A DNA stretch of 64,000 bases from Chloroflexota bacterium (GTDB lineage: Bacteria > Chloroflexota > Anaerolineae > Anaerolineales > Anaerolineaceae), in assembly GCA_016887485.1 (NCBI GenBank), contig CP069394.1, positions 496,001 to 560,000 of the forward strand. The letters run 5' to 3'. Positions 52,987 to 62,551 of the stretch are shown here, in pieces. The notes under the pieces were generated by a model. That model worked only from the letters and a program-made list of their open reading frames with translations. It ran no database searches and had not been told where the DNA came from. The position numbers and the translations under genes were made by a program. Numbering within the stretch: position 1 is the stretch's first letter; each line of letters starts with the position of its first letter.

Positions 52987-54339
52987 ATGGCGAAGACACC
53001 CAAGATTGTGACTCGTCGGAAGCGTCCTGTTGAACATGTCGCACTGGCGGATTTCACATTTTCAGATAGTGACATTCCCGAACTGACGGATGAACGGCTG
53101 CGAGGTTATCACCTGGCAGCCTGGGATAACTACACCAACTTGCCTTTCCCGACCTTGCGGGATGAGCCCTGGCGGCGGACGGATATCCGTGGGTTGAATA
53201 CAGACCAATTCCAACAGTCCACATTCAACCAGGACTTGCCCCAACCGCCAGCTAGCCTACTGAACCCCATTTCCACGAATGCTGAACGGGCTGGTCAGGT
53301 GATTACCGGGATGTCGGAATCCCAGTGCTGGCTGGATGAAGACGTCGCAGCTCAGGGTGTGGTTTTCATGAGTTTCCATGAGGCCGAAGAACAGCATCCT
53401 GACCTAATGGACAAGTTGCTGAGCCAGATTGTGTCGCCTGCGGAAGATAAGTTCACCGCACTGGCGGCTGCCCTGGCTAAAGATGGCGTGGTGTTGTATG
53501 TCCCCAAGAATGTCATTGTGGAAAAGCCCCTGCAAAGCCTCTATTGGGGTGCAGGAGAGCATCAGGCGTTCTTTAACCATCTGATCGTTTGGGCGGAAGA
53601 GGGCGCACAAGTAACGTTTGTGCACGAATCGGCCTCACCTGATGGCAAACCGGACACGCAGAATTTACATGATGGGATTGTTGAGATTTATGTCGGTCGC
53701 AATGCCCGTTTGAATTTCGTGGAGCTGCAATCCTGGGGTGATAATGTCTGGTCCTTCACCCGGGAACGGGCGCGGGTCATGGGTGATGGCAATTTGGAGT
53801 GGATCTTTGGCGCGATGGGCACCCATCTGACTAAAAACTTCTCCGATATTGACCTGGTGGAAGAAGGGGCAACCGGGCGGATGTCTGGTTTCTACTTCAC
53901 CAGCGATCACCAACACCTGGACCATGACACCCAGCAAAACCACATGGCACCGAATACGACCAGCGACCTGCTTTATAAAGGCGCACTGATGGATCACAGC
54001 CGCTCTGTCTGGCAGGGGATGATCTATGTCGCTCCGGGTGCATTGGGGGCAGATGGTTACCAGGCGAACCGCAATCTGATCCTTTCCAAGGATGCACGAG
54101 CAGACTCGATCCCCGGGCTTGAGATCCTGGCGGATGATGTCCGCTGTACGCATGGGGCAACGGTGGGGAAGATTGATGAGAGCCTGCTCTTTTACCTCCT
54201 CAGCAGAGGTATTCCGCAGAAAGAAGCGGAAAAATTGGTCGTGATGGGCTTCTTTGAGCCGATTATGGATCGGATACCCTTTGATGGCGTTAAGGATCGT
54301 TTCCATGATGCTATTCAGGATAAGATGAGCCTGGATTAA
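52987..54339 (+). CDS. sufD: Fe-S assembly protein SufD
   Basis: The 450-residue SufD is the paralogous partner of SufB in SufBC2D. It shares the beta-helix core (DGVVLYVPKNVIVEKPLQS; WAEEGAQVTFVHE) and the C-terminal DDVRCTHGATVGKIDESLLFY plus SRGIPQKEAEKLVVMGFFEP. The conserved His in CTHGATVG belongs to the cluster-forming interface in known SufD. The ribosome site is weak (AAAGAAAG), but the gap to sufB is only 26 bases. Confidence 0.96.
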   Translation: MAKTPKIVTRRKRPVEHVALADFTFSDSDIPELTDERLRGYHLAAWDNYTNLPFPTLRDEPWRRTDIRGLNTDQFQQSTFNQDLPQPPASLLNPISTNAERAGQVITGMSESQCWLDEDVAAQGVVFMSFHEAEEQHPDLMDKLLSQIVSPAEDKFTALAAALAKDGVVLYVPKNVIVEKPLQSLYWGAGEHQAFFNHLIVWAEEGAQVTFVHESASPDGKPDTQNLHDGIVEIYVGRNARLNFVELQSWGDNVWSFTRERARVMGDGNLEWIFGAMGTHLTKNFSDIDLVEEGATGRMSGFYFTSDHQHLDHDTQQNHMAPNTTSDLLYKGALMDHSRSVWQGMIYVAPGALGADGYQANRNLILSKDARADSIPGLEILADDVRCTHGATVGKIDESLLFYLLSRGIPQKEAEKLVVMGFFEPIMDRIPFDGVKDRFHDAIQDKMSLD

Positions 54340-54369
54340 CCTAAACGTTTATGCATAATTAATAGTAAA

Positions 54370-54398
54370 TTGATATCATTTCTGCTAGAATAGATAAG
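54370..54398 (+). promoter_or_regulatory. Possible promoter downstream of sufD
   Basis: TTGATA, 17 bases and GATAAG could start transcription of the next gene. A direct repeat AATTGATATC occurs at 54368-54377 and 54402-54411. Confidence 0.35.
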
Positions 54399-54439
54399 TT
54401 GAATTGATATCGAGTAATAAAAATCTTTCAGGAGGATGA

Positions 54440-54733
54440 ATGGCAAAATCTCCTTTTATGAGACCGCCAGATGAAGACAGCAATTACCAGGTCGGGGACC
54501 CAGTGGAAGTCTTTTGCGATCACGAGAAGAATGGTGAACGCATTAGAGATTGGGTAAAAGGGATTGTTGTCCAGGTGGATGAAAAAATGGTTGCTGTGCA
54601 GTTTCGCACCAATGTCTATCTGACCGATGGTTGGATGGTTCCGGATCACATTTTGTGGTTTCCCTTTGATTCTCACATGATCCGACATGCGAAGAAGGAT
54701 ACGACCCGGCCTACCGGTTATCAGACCACTTAG
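54440..54733 (+). CDS. Conserved-looking small protein of unknown function
   Basis: This 97-residue soluble protein starts at ATG after AGGAGGATGA. The middle (YQVGDPVEVFCDHEKNGER and GIVVQVDEKMVAVQFRTNVYL) has the alternating pattern of a small beta-barrel (SH3/Tudor-like). It ends with a basic, flexible tail (RHAKKDTTRPTGYQTT). I do not recognise the family. It lies between sufD and the Rieske gene and is closed by a terminator; a nucleic-acid or ribosome contact would fit the fold but is a guess. Confidence 0.7.
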   Translation: MAKSPFMRPPDEDSNYQVGDPVEVFCDHEKNGERIRDWVKGIVVQVDEKMVAVQFRTNVYLTDGWMVPDHILWFPFDSHMIRHAKKDTTRPTGYQTT

Positions 54734-54758
54734 GCATCATTATCAGAAGAATAATAAT

Positions 54759-54790
54759 AAGGCGGTCAATGATTATCAACTGACCGCCTT
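54759..54790 (+). terminator. Intrinsic terminator
   Basis: AAGGCGGTCA and its complement enclose a 12-base loop, followed by TATTTTTAT. It ends the suf-side transcript; the next gene begins 17 bases later. Confidence 0.85.
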
Positions 54791-54807
54791 TATTTTTATC
54801 GGAGGGA

Positions 54808-55131
54808 ATGTTGACTGAACTGACATATTATCCAATTTGTTCCACAGAGGAGCTGCCCGCAGGGGAGAGGCTGTTCATTGAATTGGACGATGAACCTGTT
54901 GTGATTTTTAATCTTGCCGGAGATTACTATGCCATCGCTGATGTTTGCACCCATGATATGGGCTCCCTCGGTGAAGGTGAGGTAGAAGGCCACCAGATCA
55001 TCTGCCCCCGCCATGGGGCGCGGTTTGATATCCGTACCGGAGAGGTGCTGACGCTGCCGGCGGTCAAAGGTGTGCCCTCCTACCATGTGCGGGTAAATGA
55101 CGGCATGGTTGAGATTGGGGTGGAAGAGTAG
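54808..55131 (+). CDS. Rieske [2Fe-2S] ferredoxin-like protein
   Basis: The 107-residue soluble protein has the Rieske ligands in DVCTHDMGSLGEG (CxH) and IICPRHGARFDIRTG (CxxH), as in the NirD / dioxygenase-ferredoxin class. The last strand SYHVRVNDGMVEIGV is typical. GGAGG lies just before the ATG; a TTG one codon later is spaced slightly better and cannot be excluded. It has its own terminator and probably carries electrons; linkage to suf suggests Fe-S-related service. In other genomes it often follows sufD. Confidence 0.92.
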   Translation: MLTELTYYPICSTEELPAGERLFIELDDEPVVIFNLAGDYYAIADVCTHDMGSLGEGEVEGHQIICPRHGARFDIRTGEVLTLPAVKGVPSYHVRVNDGMVEIGVEE

Positions 55132-55153
55132 GATTGGATTATTGGTTAAATCG

Positions 55154-55185
55154 AAAACGGGTGATTGCATAATCACCCGTTTTTT
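55154..55185. terminator. Bidirectional intrinsic terminator
   Basis: AAAACGGGTGATT and its complement with a GCAT loop, followed by TTTTTT, separate the convergent Rieske and PIG-L genes. Confidence 0.9.
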
Positions 55186-55213
55186 GATTCATAGAATTAA
55201 TTAAGGTGATACC

Positions 55214-55858
55214 TTATTTCCTAAATTCACCAACGATCCTCAGGATGTCGAAGCCTTCGGCATAAGGCCTCTCAGCGAGAGCACCGTGGCGGATAGCCGT
55301 GGCATGGAGGATATTTTCATCGAAGTAATAGCGGTCCTGATAGGTCTCATAGGCTTTAAGGGCCTTGATCTTGTTCTGGACGCTTTGTTCGGAGACATCC
55401 ACCAGGAAGTTGGGGAAGAAACCATAACTGGAGCGCAGGACATCGAATCCCAGGACGGTGGTGCCGCGGAAGGCACGCAGTGCTTCTTCGGTCACGGTTT
55501 TGTGGTCCTGGTGAATATCCTGAGATGTGTGCACGAAAACGACCTCCGGATGGTAGGTCTTTTTCAGAGCGAGCATCTCTTCCAGAATTTCCTGCCGGGC
55601 GGCCTGGAAACGGCGGGTGGTGAATTGGCGCAGGATGTCATTTTCGGGTTTGACGCCCAGAATGGACATGCTATTTTGGTGTTCACCAACCAAATAGGCC
55701 AGATCAGGATTCTCCTGATTATCCGATAGGGTCACACAGACCACATTTGCCCGGTCGGCGACTTCTGCGATCAGTGCACCGCAACCCAGCTCGATATCGT
55801 CCGGATGGGCGCCGATGAACAACAGTGTTTCGCCGAAAAAGGTCATGTTATGGTTCAT
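55214..55858 (-). CDS. PIG-L family deacetylase (LmbE-like)
   Basis: The 214-residue zinc-dependent N-deacetylase has the signature FIGAHPDDIELGCGA (His-Pro-Asp-Asp) near residue 15 and the second metal-ligand motif HTSQDIHQDHKTV near residue 110. Family members deacetylate N-acetylglucosaminyl compounds in thiol, lipid or antibiotic pathways. It follows the methyltransferase gene by 6 bases, so the two may act on one metabolite; its identity is not evident. Confidence 0.9.
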   Translation of the reverse strand: MNHNMTFFGETLLFIGAHPDDIELGCGALIAEVADRANVVCVTLSDNQENPDLAYLVGEHQNSMSILGVKPENDILRQFTTRRFQAARQEILEEMLALKKTYHPEVVFVHTSQDIHQDHKTVTEEALRAFRGTTVLGFDVLRSSYGFFPNFLVDVSEQSVQNKIKALKAYETYQDRYYFDENILHATAIRHGALAERPYAEGFDILRIVGEFRK

Positions 55859-55864
55859 AGCTGC

Positions 55865-56671
55865 CTACTTTGTGGCCAGGATCCCACCGACGACCTTGGT
55901 CATCACGAGTTTACCGTCGCGATCAAACCATTTTTGGGAGACCTGAGTGATTTTTTCCATGATGGCTTCGAAATCTTCCTTTGTCTGGAAGAAGGTGTTC
56001 CAGAGCAGGCGGTCTTCGGAAAGGCTGGCCCGGGTGTATGCGATGAAGGGTTCAACGGAGGGGAAGGTCAGCGGGTTTTCAAAGACGACAACCTCTGTTT
56101 TGGAGAAGGTCTCTTTGACAGAACCCAGGATCTGGGAAGCATAGCGAGAGCTGCCGGGCATGGGGGGGATTTCCTTGCCGGTGGCCTCTTTAATGATGTC
56201 ATAGAACATCTGCTTGTTCTCCGGCATGGGACCGGTTGTGAAAAGAGTGCCGCCTGGCTTGAGAACCCGGTGCATTTCCTTGATGGTGAAGGGGATATCC
56301 TCGGCGTAATAGATCGCGAAGGAGCAGGAGACGAGGTCGAAGGTGTTATCCGGGAAGGGGAAGGGTTCGTTGAAGTTCAAGGGTTGGAAAGTAACCCGGT
56401 TGCCCAGCTTCTTGTTTTCCTCTTCGGCTTTGGCGAGCAGGTCTTTGGAGACATCACCGCCGGTGATCTCAGCTTTACCGCTGAGGTGGGCGAGATAGGA
56501 GAAGCACTGCTTCCCTGCGCCGCAGCCGACATCCAGAATGGCCATGCCCTGTTTGAGCGGCAGGACTTCCAGCATCCACTTGTCAATATCACGGGCGCCA
56601 TAGGCATCGTGGATATTGATGCGGGTAATCAAATCGTTTGTCGTCTCAACGTAATCAATTTTCATGTTCAT
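55865..56671 (-). CDS. Class I SAM-dependent methyltransferase
   Basis: The 268-residue protein has motif I ILDVGCGAGKQCFSYLAHL near residue 45, GGDVSKDLLAKAEEE as motif II, then FDLVSCSFAIYYAED and RVLKPGGTLFTTGPMP. The N-terminal NIHDAYGARDIDKWMLEVLP and the C-terminal domain are longer than in minimal methyltransferases, which may cover a specific small substrate. It forms an operon with the PIG-L deacetylase and begins 66 bases after hypE on the same strand. Confidence 0.87.
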   Translation of the reverse strand: MNMKIDYVETTNDLITRINIHDAYGARDIDKWMLEVLPLKQGMAILDVGCGAGKQCFSYLAHLSGKAEITGGDVSKDLLAKAEEENKKLGNRVTFQPLNFNEPFPFPDNTFDLVSCSFAIYYAEDIPFTIKEMHRVLKPGGTLFTTGPMPENKQMFYDIIKEATGKEIPPMPGSSRYASQILGSVKETFSKTEVVVFENPLTFPSVEPFIAYTRASLSEDRLLWNTFFQTKEDFEAIMEKITQVSQKWFDRDGKLVMTKVVGGILATK

Positions 56672-56737
56672 TCCTTCATCGTCAGATATTAATGGATCGC
56701 CCCTAAGTATAGTTGGTTAGAGGTGGAAGGGCAAGTT

Positions 56738-57814
56738 TTAGCAAATCCTGGGGAGGATCTCTCCGGAGAGCATATCAAGGATTCGGGTTGTGCCATAGGG
56801 CGTTTTCAGCAGGACCTGTTCAGGATCGTTTTCAGAAACGGAACCAATCCGGGCTGCCATCACGCCGTAAGGATTATTGTGGAGCACTTTAAGGGCAATC
56901 TCCACTTTATCTTCCGGCAGCACCACGATCAGTTTGCCTTCATTGGCCAGGTAAAGCGGGTCAAAACCCAGCATGTCGCAGGCTGTGCGGACGGCGGGCT
57001 TGACCGGAATAGAGTCCTCATCCAGATGGATGCTGACCTGGCTTTGGCAGGCGATCTCCTTAAGAGTGGTCGCCAGGCCGCCACGAGTGGGATCGCGCAG
57101 GACATGAACATCCGACACGGCTTCCAGCAGTGCAGCGATCATTTTGTTTAGCGGAGCGACATCGGATTGGATGCCGGACTCGAAGCCCAGATCTCCCCGG
57201 GCCTGCAGTACTGCAATGCCGTGATCACCGAGAGTGCCCGAGATCAGGACGGCATCACCGGGCCGTGCCAACTGACCGCCCAGGTCCCGTCCGGGCGGGA
57301 TCAGACCAAAGCCCGCGGTATTGATGAAGATACCGTCGGCTTTTCCTTTTTCCACGACCTTGGTATCCCCAGCCACGATCTGAACTCTAGCTTCTTCACA
57401 AGCAGAAGCCATTGATTCGATCACTCGGGTCAGAGTTTCCATGGGGAGACCTTCTTCGAGGATGAACCCGGCTGTGAGGAAGGCGGGTTCTGCACCCAAC
57501 ATGGCGACATCATTGACCGTGCCGCAGATTGCGAGCCGGCCGATATCCCCACCGGGATAGAAGATTGGGAAAACGACATGCGAGTCGGTGGAGATAGCCA
57601 TCTCACCTTCGGCGTTTTGCAGCCCAATACGGGCAGCGTCATTCCCCTGGTCGAGATAGGCATTTCCCAGGTGCGACTGGAAGATGTTGCGGATCAGGTC
57701 TCGGGTCATTGATCCGCCGCTGCCATGACCGATCACGACCGTATCGGTATGATGGTGGGGGACAGGGCAGACGGGCCCCTGCATGTTAACGGGTTCGAAA
57801 GGTTTTTCGCTCAT
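56738..57814 (-). CDS. hypE: Hydrogenase maturation protein HypE
   Basis: HypE dehydrates the thiocarbamoyl group on its own C-terminal cysteine to make the cyanide ligands of the [NiFe] centre. The 358-residue PurM-like protein has the [13 protein letters not shown] start, [25 protein letters not shown] and the essential terminus LPRIC. Its start overlaps hypD by four bases. It is the last hyp gene of the operon. Confidence 0.97.
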   Translation of the reverse strand: MSEKPFEPVNMQGPVCPVPHHHTDTVVIGHGSGGSMTRDLIRNIFQSHLGNAYLDQGNDAARIGLQNAEGEMAISTDSHVVFPIFYPGGDIGRLAICGTVNDVAMLGAEPAFLTAGFILEEGLPMETLTRVIESMASACEEARVQIVAGDTKVVEKGKADGIFINTAGFGLIPPGRDLGGQLARPGDAVLISGTLGDHGIAVLQARGDLGFESGIQSDVAPLNKMIAALLEAVSDVHVLRDPTRGGLATTLKEIACQSQVSIHLDEDSIPVKPAVRTACDMLGFDPLYLANEGKLIVVLPEDKVEIALKVLHNNPYGVMAARIGSVSENDPEQVLLKTPYGTTRILDMLSGEILPRIC

Positions 57815-58917
57815 GATTTCTTCCTGCCATAGCGGTAATAGGCGGCACAGGCTCCTTCAGAGGAGACCATCGGCGCACCTAAAGGTGTTTGTGGGGTACA
57901 AAGGGTGCCAAATGCCGGACATTCTGAGGGTTTCTTGATCCCCTGGAGAACCTGACCAGCGATGCAAATTTTGGATTCTTCGGTTTGGATGCTTCCCGTG
58001 TCAAAGCGTTGGGTAGCATCAAATTGCTGATAGGCCTCCTGCAGCCCGTAACCGCTGAGTGGGATGGTGCCGATGCCGCGCCAGTTGCGATCAACGGGTT
58101 TGAACACCTTTGCGAGCATGGCCTGGGCGATTTTGTTGCCTTCATAGGTGACAACCCGGGAATAGGCGTTTTCCACGGCGACTCGGCCTTCTTCCAGCAT
58201 CTTTACCGTTTGGAGGATACCTTCGACCAGATCAAGTGGTTCAAAACCGGTGACGGCCATCGGTGTTTGGTATTGTTCAGCGATGGGCGGGTATTCCCAA
58301 TAGCCCATTATGGCGCAGACATGTCCCGCGGCCAAAAAGCCTTGAATACGGTTGTTGGGGCTGGAGAGGATTGCGTGCATCGCCGGGGGGACTAAAACAT
58401 TAGCCGGCAGGATGGAGAAATTATCCAATCCCATTTTCTCAGCCTGGATGACGGCCATCGCGTTGGCGGGGGCTGTCGTTTCAAAGCCGATTGCAAAGAA
58501 AACGATCTGTTTATCCGGATTTTCAGCTGCAATTTTGACGGCATCCATCGGAGAATAGACCACCCGTACCTGACCCCCCGCTGCCCGGATCGAGAACAGG
58601 TCTTCTTTGGAGCCGGGCACACGCAGCATGTCGCCAAAGGAGGTGAAAATCACATCCGGTTGTTTGGCGATCATCAGGGCCTGGTCGATCAATTCTAGTG
58701 AGGTGACGCAAACCGGACAGCCGGGTCCGTGGACCAGTTCGATCTCTGGCGGCAGGAGTTGATCCAGGCCATATTGCATAATGGCGTGGGTCTGGCCGCC
58801 GCAGATTTCCATCAAGGTCCAGGGCTGCGTGACGGTTTGGTGGATTTCAGCCAGAACGGTTTTAACCAGTTTGGCGTTGCGATATCCTGCGAGGAAATCG
58901 GGGGTTTGTTCAGCCAC
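57811..58917 (-). CDS. hypD: Hydrogenase maturation protein HypD
   Basis: HypD is the [4Fe-4S] scaffold on which, with HypC, the Fe(CN)2CO unit is built. In the 368 residues the conserved cysteines are in [27 protein letters not shown] and C-terminal [18 protein letters not shown] and [31 protein letters not shown] is the other family block. It overlaps hypC by eight bases and hypE by four. Confidence 0.97.
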   Translation of the reverse strand: MAEQTPDFLAGYRNAKLVKTVLAEIHQTVTQPWTLMEICGGQTHAIMQYGLDQLLPPEIELVHGPGCPVCVTSLELIDQALMIAKQPDVIFTSFGDMLRVPGSKEDLFSIRAAGGQVRVVYSPMDAVKIAAENPDKQIVFFAIGFETTAPANAMAVIQAEKMGLDNFSILPANVLVPPAMHAILSSPNNRIQGFLAAGHVCAIMGYWEYPPIAEQYQTPMAVTGFEPLDLVEGILQTVKMLEEGRVAVENAYSRVVTYEGNKIAQAMLAKVFKPVDRNWRGIGTIPLSGYGLQEAYQQFDATQRFDTGSIQTEESKICIAGQVLQGIKKPSECPAFGTLCTPQTPLGAPMVSSEGACAAYYRYGRKKS

Positions 58918-59167
58918 TGTGCTCCTGATCTTCTAATTCGGCCAGCTCAGACATCTGCTCGAGGATATCCAGTGTCTCTCTGGCCTCTTCCTCGCTGAGC
59001 AGGTTCAGGGCAAACCCAGCGTGAACGATTGTCCAGTCACCGGGTTTGGCCTCAGGGATAACCTCAATGCAGGCTTCCCGCAGAACGCCGCCGAAATCTA
59101 TTTTTGCCATCTTTGTGCCGTGGTCTTCATAGACCGATTCGATTTTTCCAGGGATTCCGAGGCACAT
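58910..59167 (-). CDS. hypC: Hydrogenase maturation chaperone HypC
   Basis: The 85-residue small chaperone has the obligatory N terminus MCLGIPGKI, whose Cys2 binds the Fe(CN)2CO unit and the hydrogenase precursor. [15 protein letters not shown] and [15 protein letters not shown] complete the OB-like fold. AAAAGGAG precedes the ATG. It sits between hypF and hypD. Confidence 0.97.
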   Translation of the reverse strand: MCLGIPGKIESVYEDHGTKMAKIDFGGVLREACIEVIPEAKPGDWTIVHAGFALNLLSEEEARETLDILEQMSELAELEDQEHSG

Positions 59168-59170
59168 GGT

Positions 59171-61465
59171 TTACTCCTTTTGTTGTGAATACCGATAAGC
59201 GGCGATCATCGCCTGCCCAAAGGCCACACAGCCATCATTTGGCGGTGTCTGGCGATGGATTAGGGGCTGAAAGCCGTGTTGTTCAAGTAAGATTTTGGTC
59301 GTTGCCAGCAGGCGCAGGTTTTGCCACACGCCGCCGGAAATGGCGACCTTGGTGATCCCGGTTTGCTGCTGGATCCGTTCTGCCAAATCCAGCCCCATCC
59401 GGGCGATTGTGTTATGGAATCGCGCTGAGATGACCGCCGGAGGTGCATTTTGTTTCAGGTCTTGCAGGATAGCGTTGACCATCGGGGCAATTAAAATCTC
59501 ATCATTTTCAACCTGCCAGGAATAGTACCCTAATTCCTCAGGTTGAGCCAGCGCTTCCAGTTCAATGGCGGCCTGGCCTTCATAGGACACTTCCTGGCGG
59601 ATGCCCAGCAGAGCGGAGACAGCATCAAACAGGCGGCCCATAGACGATGTCTGCGGCACGTTGACGTTATGTTCGAGTTGATGATGCAAGGCGTCCCTTT
59701 CCATCGGGCTGAGGGCCTGGACGGGCGTCAGGGCATCTTCCCAGGGCAAACCAAGCGCCCAGAGCAGGCTTAGTGCCATTCGGGCGGGCTTGAGGATGGT
59801 CACCTCACCCCCGGGCAGCGGGAGGTGCTGCAGGTGATAGGGACGGGTAAATGAGTCGCAATTGCCAACCAGTACCTCGCCGCCCCAGATAGTGCCATCG
59901 GTGCCGTAGCCGGTACCATCAAAGATCAAGCCGGTTACTTGTTCATCCGGTGGGATTTGGCTCTCAAGGGCAACGGCAGCCAGGTGGGCATGATGGTGCT
60001 GAACGCCAACCACCGGCAGGTTGTCCTTTTCAGCCCGTTCCAAGGCATATTGGGTAGAAAGGTAATCCGGATGCAGGTCATGTGCGATCACTTCCGTTGT
60101 GATTCGGAAGAGGGATTGGTAGTGCTCAATGGCGGATTTGAAATCCTGATAGGTTTCCCAGTTTTCCATCTCACCGATGTAATGGCTGAGGAAGGCATAT
60201 TTCTCACGGGTGAGGCAGATGGTGTTCTTCATCTGCGGACCGACGGCCAGAACCTGCGGGGCTGGATTTGCCAGTCGGATGGGGTTGGGGGCATAACCGC
60301 GTGCCCGGCGGACGGGATAGGGCTTTTCTTCAAAGATGGTGAAGACGGAATCATCAATCCGTTCTTCAATTGGCCGGTCATGCAGCAGGAAAGCGTCGGC
60401 GATCCCCGATAGTCTTTCCCGGGCTGTCTGGTTGTCGTGGATGATAGGTTCCTCGGAGAGGTTCCCGCTGGTCATGACCAGCGCCAGCGGATAGTTGGGC
60501 GCAGGCTCAAGCAGGAGCAGGTGCAGCGGTGTATAGGGCAGCATGAATCCCAGACGGCTTTGTGCAGGAGCGATGCCGGCTGCCAGGGCTGCTTCCTTTT
60601 TTGGGGGCAGCAGGACGATAGGTGCCTGTGGGCTGCTTAGCAGTGCTTCAGAGGTCCTATCCAATTCAACATAATTGTCAATGGCTACAAGGTCAAAGGC
60701 CATCAGAGCGAAGGGCTTGCTTGGGCGATGTTTGCGCTCTCGCAGTGCAGCGACAGCACCTTCGTTGGCGGCGTCACAAGCCAGATGGAAGCCACCCAGC
60801 CCTTTAATAGCCAGGACCTTTCCATCAGCCAGCATATCACGAGACGCCTGGATGGCCTCTTCTTTTTCAGCTATGCGTCTTCCCTTAGCGTCTTCCAGCC
60901 AAACCTGTGGTCCGCAGACCGGGCAGGCAACCGGTTGGGCATGGAACCGGCGGTCACGCGGGTTTTCATACTCCTCACGACAATCCGAACACATTTTAAA
61001 TCCAGCCATAGTGGTCTTGGGCCGGTCGTAAGGGATTTCTTTGATGATGGTGAAGCGGGGGCCGCAGTTGGTGCAGTTGTTGAATGGGTAGTGGTAGCGG
61101 CGGTCAGTGGGGTCAAAGAGCTCCTGCCGGCATTGATCGCAAATAGCGACATCGGGCGAAACGGGGATGAAATCCGTAGCCTGGTCCCGGCTGGGGATGA
61201 TCTTAAATCCCACTAACGATTGATTATCAATGGACCAATCGTCGATGGAATCAATTTGAGCCAGGGGTGGGGCCTGCAGGGCTATGGCAGTAATAAATTT
61301 GGTGACATCGTCAGCTTTTCCGGTCACTTCAATATCCACACCACTGGCGGAATTGCATACCCAACCAGCCAGGTTATTTTCAAGTGCCAGGTTAAAGATA
61401 AACGGGCGGAATCCTACCCCCTGGACAATCCCGTTGATGTGAATATGCCGACTGAGTGTACCCAT
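59171..61465 (-). CDS. hypF: Carbamoyltransferase HypF
   Basis: HypF converts carbamoyl phosphate to a carbamoyl-adenylate and passes it to HypE for cyanide synthesis. The 764 residues contain an acylphosphatase domain (GIVQGVGFRPFIFNLA), zinc fingers (CDQCRQELFDP, CTNCGPRFTI, CSDCREEY, CPVCGPQVWL), a YrdC-like domain (AIKGLGGFHLACDA; KPFALMAFD) and a Kae1-like domain (VGVQHHHAHLAAVALES; ISGGVWQN). All catalytic modules appear intact and the length is normal. Confidence 0.97.
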   Translation of the reverse strand: MGTLSRHIHINGIVQGVGFRPFIFNLALENNLAGWVCNSASGVDIEVTGKADDVTKFITAIALQAPPLAQIDSIDDWSIDNQSLVGFKIIPSRDQATDFIPVSPDVAICDQCRQELFDPTDRRYHYPFNNCTNCGPRFTIIKEIPYDRPKTTMAGFKMCSDCREEYENPRDRRFHAQPVACPVCGPQVWLEDAKGRRIAEKEEAIQASRDMLADGKVLAIKGLGGFHLACDAANEGAVAALRERKHRPSKPFALMAFDLVAIDNYVELDRTSEALLSSPQAPIVLLPPKKEAALAAGIAPAQSRLGFMLPYTPLHLLLLEPAPNYPLALVMTSGNLSEEPIIHDNQTARERLSGIADAFLLHDRPIEERIDDSVFTIFEEKPYPVRRARGYAPNPIRLANPAPQVLAVGPQMKNTICLTREKYAFLSHYIGEMENWETYQDFKSAIEHYQSLFRITTEVIAHDLHPDYLSTQYALERAEKDNLPVVGVQHHHAHLAAVALESQIPPDEQVTGLIFDGTGYGTDGTIWGGEVLVGNCDSFTRPYHLQHLPLPGGEVTILKPARMALSLLWALGLPWEDALTPVQALSPMERDALHHQLEHNVNVPQTSSMGRLFDAVSALLGIRQEVSYEGQAAIELEALAQPEELGYYSWQVENDEILIAPMVNAILQDLKQNAPPAVISARFHNTIARMGLDLAERIQQQTGITKVAISGGVWQNLRLLATTKILLEQHGFQPLIHRQTPPNDGCVAFGQAMIAAYRYSQQKE

Positions 61466-61476
61466 AGAGGTTGGTG

Positions 61477-62139
61477 TTATTTGGAAATCTTAGCCTTCAA
61501 CCAGCTCAACCATTCATCGAAGCCCTCACCGGTCTTGCAGGAGACGGCAAATGTGGTCAGGCCGGGATTGAGCATTTCAACGCCCTTGCGGAAATAATCC
61601 ATATCGAAGTCGATGTAGGGCAGGAGATCGGTCTTATTGATGATCAACACTTCCAAACCCCGGTAGATATTGGGATATTTATAGGGTTTATCGTCGCCCT
61701 CGGGAATGCTGGCGATCACAACCTTGCTGTGTGCGCCCAGTTCGAAAGCAGCGGGGCAGATCAGGTTGCCAACGTTTTCAATGATCACTAAATCCAGAGG
61801 TGTGAGGTTCATCTGGTCGATGGCGTTTTCCAGCATGACCGCGTCCAGGTGGCAGTCGCCGCCGGTGTTGATCTGGATGGCAGGCATCCCAGCAGCATTG
61901 ATCTTATCGGAATCTATGGTCACGGGAGCGGTGTCGCCTTCGATCACACCGATCTGAACACCATCAGCCATTAAGCCTTCAATGGTCTTGATGATGAAGC
62001 TGGTTTTGCCAGCGCCGGGGGAGGCCATCAGGTTGATGGCATAAACGCCAGCGTCATCAAACTTCTGGCGGTTTGCTTTGGCCAAACGATCATTGGCATT
62101 GAGTATCTTTTCTACGATTTTTATTCTGTTTTCGCTCAT
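61477..62139 (-). CDS. hypB: Hydrogenase nickel-insertion GTPase HypB
   Basis: The 220-residue GTPase delivers nickel with HypA. The P loop is MASPGAGKTSFI, the dimer metal site lies in NTGGDCHLDA, and ENVGNLICPAAFELG, IPEGDDKPYKYP and NKTDLLPY are the other family blocks. The His-rich nickel-storage N terminus and the CxxCGC motif of some HypB proteins are absent; the N terminus is short (MSENRIKIVEKIL). It is two bases from the hypA stop. Confidence 0.97.
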   Translation of the reverse strand: MSENRIKIVEKILNANDRLAKANRQKFDDAGVYAINLMASPGAGKTSFIIKTIEGLMADGVQIGVIEGDTAPVTIDSDKINAAGMPAIQINTGGDCHLDAVMLENAIDQMNLTPLDLVIIENVGNLICPAAFELGAHSKVVIASIPEGDDKPYKYPNIYRGLEVLIINKTDLLPYIDFDMDYFRKGVEMLNPGLTTFAVSCKTGEGFDEWLSWLKAKISK

Positions 62140-62141
62140 TT

Positions 62142-62486
62142 TTATCTCTGCACTTCTATGCTCTCTAAGTTAAATTCATCACCAGAGATCACACGGATTC
62201 TGGCGCTGCCACACCGGGGGCAAGGCGATAGCTCATCATCGAGCGTATATTTGTGATCACAATCCAAACAAATCAATTCTGCCGGGATCCTTTTGAAATG
62301 TAGGGTGGCTCCTTCGCATAGGGTACCCTTGCTGATGAAATCCCAATAGAACTGGACTGAATCGTCTACTATGCTGGATAGTTTACCAATCACCAGAAAA
62401 ATATCGGTGACTTTTTTGGCCCGTGCCTTTTCACCGTGCTTGCAGGCAATCTCCAGCACACTTTCGGTTACAGATAGTTCGTGCAT
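62142..62486 (-). CDS. hypA: Hydrogenase nickel-incorporation protein HypA
   Basis: The 114-residue nickel metallochaperone begins MHELSVTESV, whose His2 is the nickel ligand. A zinc site is formed by ICLDCDHKY and CPRCGSARI. The last part GDEFNLESIEV is conserved. A TATAAT on the minus strand lies only six bases before the ATG, so the gene may also be transcribed as a leaderless message, in addition to any read-through from the genes upstream. Confidence 0.96.
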   Translation of the reverse strand: MHELSVTESVLEIACKHGEKARAKKVTDIFLVIGKLSSIVDDSVQFYWDFISKGTLCEGATLHFKRIPAELICLDCDHKYTLDDELSPCPRCGSARIRVISGDEFNLESIEVQR

Positions 62487-62492
62487 TAGTCT

Positions 62493-62498
62493 ATTATA
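62493..62498 (-). promoter_or_regulatory. -10 hexamer immediately before hypA
   Basis: TATAAT on the minus strand with no clear -35. A transcript from it would begin at or next to the hypA ATG. Confidence 0.4.
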
Positions 62499-62551
62499 AT
62501 ACTTTTATGATAAAAATAGTGGTTTTAGGAATGTTGCCCAGGAGCAGGCGG

